From NCBI GenBank assembly GCA_964645555.1, contig CAZYBP010000059.1, positions 1 to 5,722 of the forward strand: a stretch of 5,722 nucleotides of DNA. Reading direction: 5' to 3'. Position 1 is the stretch's first letter, and each line of letters begins with the position of its first letter. Origin of the DNA: 2-02-FULL-38-15 sp964645555 (GTDB lineage Bacteria; Patescibacteriota; Microgenomatia; Daviesbacterales; UBA10151). The notes beneath the pieces are model-generated. The model ran no database searches, had not been told where the DNA came from, and saw only the letters and a program-made list of their open reading frames with translations. A program made the translations under genes and the position numbers. Shown piece after piece: positions 1 to 5,639 of this stretch.

Positions 1-747
1 AGATGAGGAACCACAAATTACCATATGGTGGGATTGGTGTAAAAACCAGGAAGCTTGCGGATCCAACCCTTTTACTTTTTGATAAATTGGTTCTAAATCA
101 ATATCAAAAGATGGGGTAAAAAATTGCACTCCTTTGTTTTTAGAATCATACATTAAAAACAAATCTCCCCCTTGTTCCCTACAGAATTCTCTATTTACTG
201 TTTCAGACACAACAGCTATGGATTTACCAAATTTAGATTCAAATTCTATCCTTTTTTCCCAATCTTTAATACTCTGCTGCTTTCTTTTTAATACTTTCAA
301 AATTCTCTCTAAGATTTCACTTCCCAGCTCTACAGACTTTTGAGAGCTTTCATTTGAGTTATCTTTACTTCTAATAAAAGACTGAACACTAAATTCATCA
401 AACTCAGAACCGGGAGCTCTACCGGTATCTACTAATTGGTTCCACTGTACTAACTTTTCTAAAGCCTTTTGGGTAATTTCATCCTGAGGAATTAAATTAT
501 TATTTTTCAAATGCTCATAAACCAAAGTACCTGCACAAGTTACCAAACCTTCCTTGTGTTCATCAAATTTACCACCACCCGTACCAACAAAAATTTTGTC
601 CTCATTCTCCTGCCTTAAAGCCAAATCCCGGGAAGCAGAAACAAATTCTAATATTGCATCTTTAAACTGACTATTATATTTTCTAAACAACCAAATAGCC
701 ACAATATCATCTAAGTGCGGATTTATATGGGTAACTAAGGTTTTCAT
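1..747 (-). CDS. Predicted MYG1/DHH-like metal-dependent phosphoesterase, 3' end beyond the window
   Basis: The frame is open for 249 codons from an ATG at 747-745 and runs off the left edge without a stop, so the C-terminus is missing. The N-terminus reads THINPHLDDIVAIW (residues 6-19) and is followed by VGTGGGKFDEH (54-64). This pair resembles the metal-binding motifs of the MYG1/UPF0160 and DHH phosphoesterase families: a His/Asp cluster after the first strand, then a glycine-rich turn ending in D-x-H. Here the second motif reads DEH rather than DHH. Near the edge, residues 231-249 read PQASWFLHQSHHMVICGSS, a possible third conserved segment. The middle (about 120-180) is charged and helical. 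Visible possible ligands are H7, H11, D13, D14, D62 and H64. No signal peptide or membrane segment is seen. The substrate cannot be told; by family it would hydrolyse phosphodiesters such as short oligonucleotides. The gene diverges from the membrane protein gene at 774 and has no Shine-Dalgarno. I am confident it is a real gene and only moderately confident of the family. Confidence 0.6.
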   Translation of the reverse strand, partial: MKTLVTHINPHLDDIVAIWLFRKYNSQFKDAILEFVSASRDLALRQENEDKIFVGTGGGKFDEHKEGLVTCAGTLVYEHLKNNNLIPQDEITQKALEKLVQWNQLVDTGRAPGSEFDEFSVQSFIRSKDNSNESSQKSVELGSEILERILKVLKRKQQSIKDWEKRIEFESKFGKSIAVVSETVNREFCREQGGDLFLMYDSKNKGVQFFTPSFDIDLEPIYQKVKGLDPQASWFLHQSHHMVICGSSS

Positions 748-756
748 GCTATGATG

Positions 757-764
757 AGTATACT
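757..764. promoter_or_regulatory. Shared divergent -10 palindrome AGTATACT
   Basis: The 26-base gap between the divergent ATGs (747 and 774) contains the perfect palindrome AGTATACT. On the plus strand TATACT lies at 759-764, with 9 bases before the ATG at 774. On the minus strand TATACT lies at 762-757, with 9 bases before the ATG at 747. One palindrome could therefore act as the -10 box for both genes, with transcripts starting within about 3 bases of each start codon. No convincing -35 hexamer is visible on either strand, and no Shine-Dalgarno fits in the gap. The promoter role is inferred from position and sequence only. Confidence 0.5.
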
Positions 765-773
765 ACATTTGAT

Positions 774-1727
774 ATGACTCTAATTAAAAAGCTTGCCTTT
801 ACACCATTACTAATTATTAGTCTTTTGCTACTGCTATACATTTTCAACCCTGTTTTAAAATCAATTGATCTCATTTTTTCTTTTGATCTGGGCACTTTTT
901 ACCAACTAATTACTCTTAGTGCCTTAATTTTATTTTCCAGTCTGATTTTTGTATTAATTACTTCCCTGGCTTCAGATTTGAAAATTATTATACCGATTAT
1001 AATTTTAGCGTCTGCCCTTCCTTTTGTTTTAATAGAAACTAAACTGGCAATTATTTTAGCTGCAATTGTTTTTATCAGTTTGCTGCTAACCTATGTAAGC
1101 TTAGAAAGTAAGTTAAAAAGTTATCTGACCTTTAATGCTGCAAGTTTACTTTCCCCCTCTGTCAAACAACTTAGCAGCCTTTTAATACTGGGGTTTTGTT
1201 TAATTTACTATTTATCTATGAATAACATTATTCAACAGCAAGGCTTCCAAATCCCTGATTCATTGATAGATGCAGCTTTAAAATTCAGCCCACAAGTCAA
1301 CATGTCTGTTCAGGGATTTAAATATGATAAAAGACTGATAGCACAACTGCCTCAATTAACACAAGACCAATTGGAACTGTTAAAAAAGAATCCCGAGCTT
1401 TTAAAACAATATGGCGTTGATCCTAAGATGCTGGACAACATCAGTTTACCCATCCCATCAAATATAACTAAACCATCATCCGCTACTGATATGAATAGCT
1501 TCCTAAAACAAGCAGTTAAAGATCAGATCCAAAGCTTGATTAAACCCTACCAGGATTTTATACCGGCAGTTTTGGCAGTCATGCTATTTTTCACCCTGCA
1601 ATCTTTTATAGCTGTTTTGTCTGTTTTTCTTACCCCTATAATTTGGTTAATCTTTTTCATCCTGGAAAAAACCAACTTTATACATTATGAAATAGAAATG
1701 CGTGAAGCAAAAAAGTTAGTGGTTTAA
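774..1727 (+). CDS. Multi-pass membrane protein of unknown function with a large soluble loop
   Basis: This 317-residue protein has no family that I recognise. It has about five N-terminal membrane segments, near residues 7-26, 42-66, 70-87, 89-108 and 131-149. A polar stretch follows at about 150-259, and then a long hydrophobic block at about 262-298 that holds one or two more segments. The C-terminal tail is charged (HYEIEMREAKK). The polar region contains helical, Gln/Leu/Lys-rich sequence (TQDQLELLKKNPELLKQYG, 196-214) and then a Pro/Ser/Thr-rich part (224-237). By the positive-inside rule the first Lys pair (5-6) is cytoplasmic, which would place the 150-259 region outside the membrane. 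There is no cleavable signal peptide, catalytic motif or transporter signature that I can see. The ATG at 774 has no Shine-Dalgarno, but a -10-like TATACT lies just upstream. The gene is divergent from the phosphoesterase-like gene and ends convergently on the ART-like gene. It is certainly coding; its function is unknown. Confidence 0.8.
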   Translation: MTLIKKLAFTPLLIISLLLLLYIFNPVLKSIDLIFSFDLGTFYQLITLSALILFSSLIFVLITSLASDLKIIIPIIILASALPFVLIETKLAIILAAIVFISLLLTYVSLESKLKSYLTFNAASLLSPSVKQLSSLLILGFCLIYYLSMNNIIQQQGFQIPDSLIDAALKFSPQVNMSVQGFKYDKRLIAQLPQLTQDQLELLKKNPELLKQYGVDPKMLDNISLPIPSNITKPSSATDMNSFLKQAVKDQIQSLIKPYQDFIPAVLAVMLFFTLQSFIAVLSVFLTPIIWLIFFILEKTNFIHYEIEMREAKKLVV

Positions 1728-2884
1728 GACTTATTGATTCCCATCTGTCTCATTAATTCCACAGCTGCATTGAAACCGCTTATAAAACCAAAATAACTAT
1801 CAGTATTGCCTTGCAGCATCTTTTTTGCTATTTGGTCTACCTTTCCTTCTTTATATTCCTTGACTGAGCTAAGCAGTCTTTGTTGTAATACGTCAACATT
1901 TACTTCTCTCGCGAGCAAAATTTTTATAAGTGAATTGTAACAAGTATCCAGATAGCGTGCCGAGACCGGGTCATTAACTTGACTTCTGTAAAAGATAATA
2001 TGCCATAAAGCATCTATCGGACCTCCAGTATAATAATCACCTCTTTGCCAAATGTTAGTTCTTTCTTGAGCTTTTTTTACTAATGGAGAAACTATAAATC
2101 TTAATAAATCATGTTCTATAGAAACTACCAAATCATGAGTAAACTGCCTCGCGTAAATATCTTGTCTTAATTGCATTTGAGAGCTCTTAGGTAAATTAGC
2201 GTATAAATCTTGCTCTATTCCATCTGCAGTTTTCATACCATATCTTGCATATATTAAAGCTTTCTGGAACTCATCCCTTGTTTCTCTGTCTAACAAAAAT
2301 GCCCCTATTAGATGTTGAGGTGGCAACTTGCCTACTTTCTCACGAGTAAGCAAGAAATGGGCCCCACTTGGAGAGGCATCATAAAACATATCAGGAGCCT
2401 CAGCTTGATCCACTAATTTGGCTGGGGTTACAAACCTACTCCTCTTTGCTAAATCTACCCTACTTTGATGAACATGCCTGCCTGTTTCCCAGACAGTTAA
2501 AACATAGTTATTCGGGGTTGTATCACGAACTGCCAATTGTTTGTTAGTCTCATTTCTCATTACTCCATGCTCGTAACCGAAATAGACTGAATATCCCAAA
2601 CTTTGACCAATGCTTGGATCGTCAGGATTGGTTATCAATCCATGTTGTTTTATTGATTCAAATCTTGCTGTAGGAGTTGTGTGGAATAATAATCTATGGG
2701 CTGGCCTTAAATTCTCATTTGATTCTACCAATAGAGGATATGTTAATCTTGGCGCTGGTGGTTCTTCCTCATGCTCCTGAGGAATACCTAAATTATTCCT
2801 CTTAAACCTCTCTTTAATTCCTCTTAAAACATCAGCAAATTTGTTTCTTTGTGTAGTTATGGGAACCTCTGAAGATTCAGCCAT
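1724..2884 (-). CDS. Putative ADP-ribosyltransferase-fold protein with a C-terminal helical domain
   Basis: This 386-residue soluble protein has a basic N-terminal tail with an acidic, Pro-rich stretch (about 1-60). Next comes a region that reads like the start of an ADP-ribosyltransferase (ART) fold. Strand RLLFHTTP (64-71) has H68 where ARTs place their NAD-binding His. Helix ARFESIKQHGLI (73-84) carries the typical G-L ending, and a strand GYSVYFGYE (97-105) has tyrosines 98, 101 and 104. Further strands are at about 126-133 (NYVLTVWE) and 192-199 (LIGAFLLD). E182, in LLTREKVGKLPPQHL, sits about where a catalytic Glu is expected ahead of the last strand. Residues 200-386 look all-helical and match nothing I know. 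No signal peptide or membrane segment is seen. The fold is inferred from pattern and order, not from a clear signature, so an inactive relative or an unrelated fold is possible. The gene lies 45 bases downstream of hicA, has its own extended -10, and overlaps the convergent membrane gene by 4 bases at the stop codons. Confidence 0.45.
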   Translation of the reverse strand: MAESSEVPITTQRNKFADVLRGIKERFKRNNLGIPQEHEEEPPAPRLTYPLLVESNENLRPAHRLLFHTTPTARFESIKQHGLITNPDDPSIGQSLGYSVYFGYEHGVMRNETNKQLAVRDTTPNNYVLTVWETGRHVHQSRVDLAKRSRFVTPAKLVDQAEAPDMFYDASPSGAHFLLTREKVGKLPPQHLIGAFLLDRETRDEFQKALIYARYGMKTADGIEQDLYANLPKSSQMQLRQDIYARQFTHDLVVSIEHDLLRFIVSPLVKKAQERTNIWQRGDYYTGGPIDALWHIIFYRSQVNDPVSARYLDTCYNSLIKILLAREVNVDVLQQRLLSSVKEYKEGKVDQIAKKMLQGNTDSYFGFISGFNAAVELMRQMGINKS

Positions 2885-2890
2885 TAATCT

Positions 2891-2899
2891 ATTTTAACA
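2891..2899 (-). promoter_or_regulatory. Extended -10 promoter of the ART-like gene
   Basis: On the minus strand, TGT followed by TAAAAT (2896-2891) forms an extended -10 box in the gap after hicA. Exactly 6 bases (2890-2885) separate it from the ATG at 2884, so the predicted transcription start is at or next to the start codon. No good -35 hexamer and no Shine-Dalgarno are seen. The same layout occurs upstream of hicB and polA, which supports it. This promoter would let the gene be transcribed independently of hicBA. Confidence 0.55.
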
Positions 2900-2929
2900 T
2901 TAACTGTTCCATGTCTCCCAAGTTAAGGC

Positions 2930-3148
2930 CTATTTTACTTTTTCAAACTCTTCTTTGGTAATTTTTGATTCTCTTAAAATGGATGAGAATGTCCCTTTTG
3001 GTAATTCTTTAAGATGGAATGGAATCACTGTTCTAGTTTTAGTCTCTGGATGATATAAAATTTTATGGCTGCCACTCTGTCTATCTTCAATAAATCCCAA
3101 TTTCTTAAACCTCGCTAGAACCTGTTTTGGGGTATAAACCTTAGGCAT
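2930..3148 (-). CDS. hicA: HicA family mRNA interferase toxin
   Basis: This 72-residue protein is the usual size for HicA (YcfA-like), a small double-stranded-RNA-binding-fold ribonuclease that cleaves mRNA and halts translation until bound by HicB. Family landmarks are all present. The N-terminal helix is KQVLARFKKLGF (8-19). The strand with the catalytic His reads RQSGSHKIL (23-31, H28). Next is the basic strand RTVIPFH (39-45), where a VPxH-type motif is expected. The final segment is LPKGTFSSILRESKITKEEF (49-68), matching the G-T-L-x-x-I-L-R pattern. Its ATG lies inside the end of hicB, with an 8-base overlap, so the two are probably translationally coupled, antitoxin first. No Shine-Dalgarno is seen. 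The gene ends in TAG. Toxicity and target are inferred from the family; nothing looks broken. Confidence 0.9.
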   Translation of the reverse strand: MPKVYTPKQVLARFKKLGFIEDRQSGSHKILYHPETKTRTVIPFHLKELPKGTFSSILRESKITKEEFEKVK

Positions 3149-3392
3149 GCGTTTGAGGAAACTCTAAATCCACAGAGCCAATAAAAGACTTTCTGCTTGT
3201 TTGGATAGGTTCTTTATGAGCCTTAAGACTTTGAAGGTATAATTCGATTGCATCTTTAGCCATTTTTTCAGCTTCTTTTAAATCCCTACCATAAGTCACA
3301 CAACCGGAAAGATCTGGAACTGTAACTGTAAACCCCCCTTCAGGTTCTGAAGTGTAAATAACAGTATATTTTAAAAGTTTCTTTTTAATCAT
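3141..3392 (-). CDS. hicB: HicB family antitoxin, short form without a DNA-binding domain
   Basis: This 83-residue protein has the partial RNase H-like fold of HicB antitoxins, which bind and neutralise HicA. The sequence shows strand KYTVIYTSEPEGGFTVTVPD (8-27), then the LSGCVTYG turn (28-35), where LPGC is typical. A helix follows, LKEAEKMAKDAIELYLQSLK (38-57), and then HKEPIQ (59-64), matching the usual GEPIP exit. Many HicB proteins continue into a ribbon-helix-helix or helix-turn-helix domain that represses the operon. Here only about 19 residues follow, ending in VDLEFPQTHA, so no DNA-binding domain is encoded, and autoregulation would need another mechanism. The ATG at 3392 is favoured because a strong extended -10 ends 6 bases upstream and the next gene upstream, polA, ends only 24 bases away. 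It overlaps hicA by 8 bases. Confidence 0.9.
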   Translation of the reverse strand: MIKKKLLKYTVIYTSEPEGGFTVTVPDLSGCVTYGRDLKEAEKMAKDAIELYLQSLKAHKEPIQTSRKSFIGSVDLEFPQTHA

Positions 3393-3398
3393 GGAAAT

Positions 3399-3407
3399 AT
3401 TATACCA
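3399..3407 (-). promoter_or_regulatory. Extended -10 promoter of hicBA, leaderless
   Basis: On the minus strand, TGG is followed by a perfect TATAAT (3404-3399). Exactly 6 bases (3398-3393) separate it from the hicB ATG. The whole polA-hicB gap is only 24 bases (3393-3416), and this box lies inside it. Transcription would begin at the A of the ATG, giving a leaderless mRNA. No consensus -35 is seen, as is common with extended -10 promoters. This is the strongest promoter candidate in the window. Confidence 0.65.
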
Positions 3408-3416
3408 TGGTTTGAA

Positions 3417-5624
3417 TTATCCCACGCTCATTTTTTTCATTTCTCCCCAATTTTTCCCCACCTTTAAATCAACTATCACTGGTACCGATAATTTTAGAGC
3501 ATTTTCCATTTTGTCTTTGACCATCCTGGCAGTTTTTTTTATTCCTTTTGGATCACATTCAAATAATAATTCGTCATGAATTTGCAAAATCATTTGGCAT
3601 TTGAAATTTGACATTTGAAATTCTTTGTCTATCTCCACCATAGCTTTTTTAATCATATCAGCTTGTGTGCCTTGCACCGGGTGATTCACGGCTGCCCTTT
3701 CTCCTGCAGCTTTGAGCATCCTGTTAGTAGCTTGTAGCTCCGGAATGTACCTTTTCCTGCCCCACAGAGTCTCTACATACCCTTTTTGATACCCTTCTTC
3801 CAAAATTTTAGTCATCCATTCTTTAACTTGAGGAAACTGGGCAAAGTATTCCTGGATATATTGTCTGGCAGTTTGGAAATCTACCCGTAGTTGGGATGCT
3901 AAAGCATGTGCTCCTTGACCATAAAGAGTGGCAAAATTCATAGTTTTACCTATATTACGTTGTTGTGAACTTACTTGGTTCAGAGAAATATTAAATATTT
4001 TGGAGGCTGTAGCAATGTGGATGTCCAAACCCTTTTTAAAAATTTCCTTTAAGGTAGGATCATCACTTAAATGAGCCAAAATTCTTAGTTCAACCTGCGA
4101 GTAATCAGCTTTTAGTAAAACCTTGTTTTTCGGTGCCACAAACACCTTTCTAATCTCTCCTCCTTGCTGCCCCCTGATTGGAATATTTTGTAAGTTTGGG
4201 TCTTGTGAAGAAAGCCTACCTGTAGCTGCCCCTTCTACATTAAAGGTTGAATGAATTCTACCATCTTTATCAGCATATTTTGGTAAAGCATCAATATAAG
4301 TTGAGATTAACTTAAATAATTGCCTATATTCTAATATCTGGGGTATCACTGGATGAGCAATAGTTAGTTCGCGTAAAGTTGCCTCATCAGTAGAGCGACC
4401 AGTTTTGGTTCTTCTGATAACAGGTAACTTTAACTCATCAAAAAGCACCTCTGAGAGTTGCTTTGGGCTATTTAGATTAAACTGATGTCCTACTTTTGAA
4501 TAAATTTCTTTTTCTAAAGATTCCAGCCTATTTTTTAGATCCTTGCCCATTTTATCCAGCAATTTAAGATCTACCATAATTCCTGTTTTGGACATTTTTT
4601 CTAATACTGGTTGTACTGCTAAGTCTAAATCTGTGGTGTTACTGCTTTTGTCATTCTGAGCGACTAGCGAAGAATCTGTAGATTCTGTCTTCTTAATATT
4701 GAGATCCCTCGACTCCCCTCCGATGAGCTCAGGATCGCTCGGTATGACAGCACCATTTCCTGGAAGCCTATTTATTAAACTTCTGAATTCCAGTTCCTCA
4801 AATAGCTTCACTGCTTGCTTGTGATTATAGTCATGCACTCTGCACGCTGCTAAGTCAAGCTTAATTGGAGCATTTAATTCTAAGGTAGCCAAATCTTTAC
4901 TCATTACAGCTGATTCCGCACCCTCAGCCAAAAGCTTTTGCATTCTTTCTGGTAAAGTTTTTATATTTTCTGCCTTGTAGAGCTTCTCAATAGTCTTAAA
5001 CTGCTGGACTAATTTAGTAGCGGTCACATCACCAATACCTGCAACACCAGGAATATTGTCTGAGGCATCCCCCCGGAGCGCTTTATAATCCACTAAATTT
5101 TTAGGTAAAAAACCATATCTTGCTACAAATTCCTCTACTCCGTATAAACCAACATCCTGCAAGGTCTTTTTAGGCATAAGTACTTTGATATTTTTATCAA
5201 TCATTTGCATAATATCCCGATCTCCAGTCACAATAATCACTTCTAGATTTTTCTCTCTTTCAGTTGCTTGTCTGGCTAGCGTACCAATCAAATCATCTGC
5301 TTCATACCCGCTTAAGGAAAATTCGGGGATATTTAAAGTATCAACTATTTCAAATACCCGAGGGTATTGAGAAGATAATCCATCATCTTTAGGGCCGCGG
5401 GTAGCTTTATATTGAGTATAAGCTTGGTGTCTAAAGGTTGGCCCTTTTTCATCCCAGGCAACAGCAATAAAATCAGGTTTAAGCTCATCAATTGAACGAA
5501 GAAGCATGGAAGTAAAACCATAAACAGCATTCACCAACTCTCCTTTGGAAGTAGTCAAAGGTGGTGTAGCATGATAAGCTCGGTGTAACAAAGCATTACC
5601 ATCAATTAAACATAACCTTTTCAT
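3417..5624 (-). CDS. polA: DNA polymerase I lacking the 3'-5' exonuclease domain
   Basis: This is a DNA polymerase I for Okazaki fragment maturation and repair. Residues 1-288 are the 5' nuclease, with the acidic metal ligands in place: D8, D58, E108/D110/D111 (YEADD), D135/D137 (TGDRD) and D186/D189 (GDASDNIPG), then the helix-hairpin-helix (GVAGIG). Residues from about 332 to 735 are the family A polymerase: GAATGRLSSQDPNLQNIP (465-482), motif A DYSQVELR (D507, E512), motif B R556-K560-F564-Y568, and motif C QIHDELLFE (H683, D684, E685). The protein has 735 residues against roughly 850-930 for proofreading homologues. The exonuclease domain is not degenerate but absent, because the two domains are joined by about 43 residues. 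Thirty-three of those come from an inserted repeat, and a second repeat is read through at 669-678. F564 is the Phe type seen in E. coli rather than the Tyr of T7. The start is an ATG with an extended -10 six bases upstream. No frameshift is seen. Confidence 0.97.
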   Translation of the reverse strand: MKRLCLIDGNALLHRAYHATPPLTTSKGELVNAVYGFTSMLLRSIDELKPDFIAVAWDEKGPTFRHQAYTQYKATRGPKDDGLSSQYPRVFEIVDTLNIPEFSLSGYEADDLIGTLARQATEREKNLEVIIVTGDRDIMQMIDKNIKVLMPKKTLQDVGLYGVEEFVARYGFLPKNLVDYKALRGDASDNIPGVAGIGDVTATKLVQQFKTIEKLYKAENIKTLPERMQKLLAEGAESAVMSKDLATLELNAPIKLDLAACRVHDYNHKQAVKLFEELEFRSLINRLPGNGAVIPSDPELIGGESRDLNIKKTESTDSSLVAQNDKSSNTTDLDLAVQPVLEKMSKTGIMVDLKLLDKMGKDLKNRLESLEKEIYSKVGHQFNLNSPKQLSEVLFDELKLPVIRRTKTGRSTDEATLRELTIAHPVIPQILEYRQLFKLISTYIDALPKYADKDGRIHSTFNVEGAATGRLSSQDPNLQNIPIRGQQGGEIRKVFVAPKNKVLLKADYSQVELRILAHLSDDPTLKEIFKKGLDIHIATASKIFNISLNQVSSQQRNIGKTMNFATLYGQGAHALASQLRVDFQTARQYIQEYFAQFPQVKEWMTKILEEGYQKGYVETLWGRKRYIPELQATNRMLKAAGERAAVNHPVQGTQADMIKKAMVEIDKEFQMSNFKCQMILQIHDELLFECDPKGIKKTARMVKDKMENALKLSVPVIVDLKVGKNWGEMKKMSVG
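3593..3620 (-). repeat. 14-bp tandem duplication inside polA
   Basis: On the minus strand two adjacent 14-base units, TTTCAAATGTCAAA (3620-3607) and TTTCAAATGCCAAA (3606-3593), differ at one base. Because 14 is not a multiple of three, the two units are read in different frames. They give FQMSNFKCQM (polA residues 669-678), immediately before the strand leading to catalytic motif C. The composition resembles the CAAATG-rich low-complexity repeats I recall from Patescibacteria intergenic regions and protein insertions; that link is memory, not a search. Confidence 0.7.
4650..4748 (-). repeat. 99-bp interspersed repeat with terminal inverted repeats, in frame in the polA linker
   Basis: The plus strand starts GTCATTCTGAGCG (4650-4662) and ends CGCTCGGTATGAC (4736-4748). 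These are inverted repeats matching at 11 of 13 positions. Inside is a 7-bp hairpin, AGAATCT-GT-AGATTCT (4671-4686), and a GAGATCCCTCGACT stretch (4701-4714). Both halves look like the GTCATTCTGAGCG...GAAGAATCT and GAGATCC...GACTTCGCTC families of dispersed bacterial palindromes that I know from many genomes. The element is exactly 33 codons (polA residues 293-325). It begins on a codon boundary and contains no stop, so it adds VIPSDPEL...LVAQND without shifting the frame. The local G+C is higher than in the surrounding gene. No clear target-site duplication is seen. Confidence 0.8.
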
Positions 5625-5630
5625 GCGTAG

Positions 5631-5639
5631 ATTGTAGCA
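5631..5639 (-). promoter_or_regulatory. Extended -10 promoter of polA, leaderless
   Basis: On the minus strand, TGC is followed by TACAAT (5636-5631), and exactly 6 bases (5630-5625) precede the polA ATG. The box begins at the base right after the TAG of the upstream gene. The 15-base intergenic gap is therefore made up entirely of this promoter and its spacer. No Shine-Dalgarno or consensus -35 is seen. The spacing is identical to that of hicB and the ART-like gene. Confidence 0.55.

Noticed and set aside
134..343. Plus-strand open frame of 69 codons
   Set aside because: It lies antisense to the long left-edge minus-strand gene, whose translation has recognisable motifs. The antisense peptide has none, and no promoter or ribosome site is seen.
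2901..2926. Possible terminator hairpin after hicA (TTAACT pairing with AGTTAA)
   Set aside because: The stem is only 6 bp of mostly A-T pairs with a 15-base loop and no T-tract follows, so it is not a credible terminator.
3391..3579. Plus-strand open frame of 62 codons over the hicB start and polA end
   Set aside because: It is antisense to the highly conserved polymerase C-terminus, its ATG merely overlaps the complement of the hicB start codon, and the peptide is low in information.
4650..4748. The inverted repeats as the ends of an insertion sequence or CRISPR repeat
   Set aside because: The element is only 99 bp, encodes no transposase, has no clear target duplication, and occurs once here, so it is better described as a small non-autonomous interspersed repeat.
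5185..5530. Two short open frames, one on each strand, in the polA 5' nuclease region
   Set aside because: Both are out-of-frame readings of sequence encoding conserved 5' nuclease motifs.
3417..5624. polA as a truncated or frameshifted pseudogene because it is shorter than usual
   Set aside because: The reading frame is continuous and all catalytic residues of both remaining domains are present, so the short length is explained by the absent exonuclease domain.
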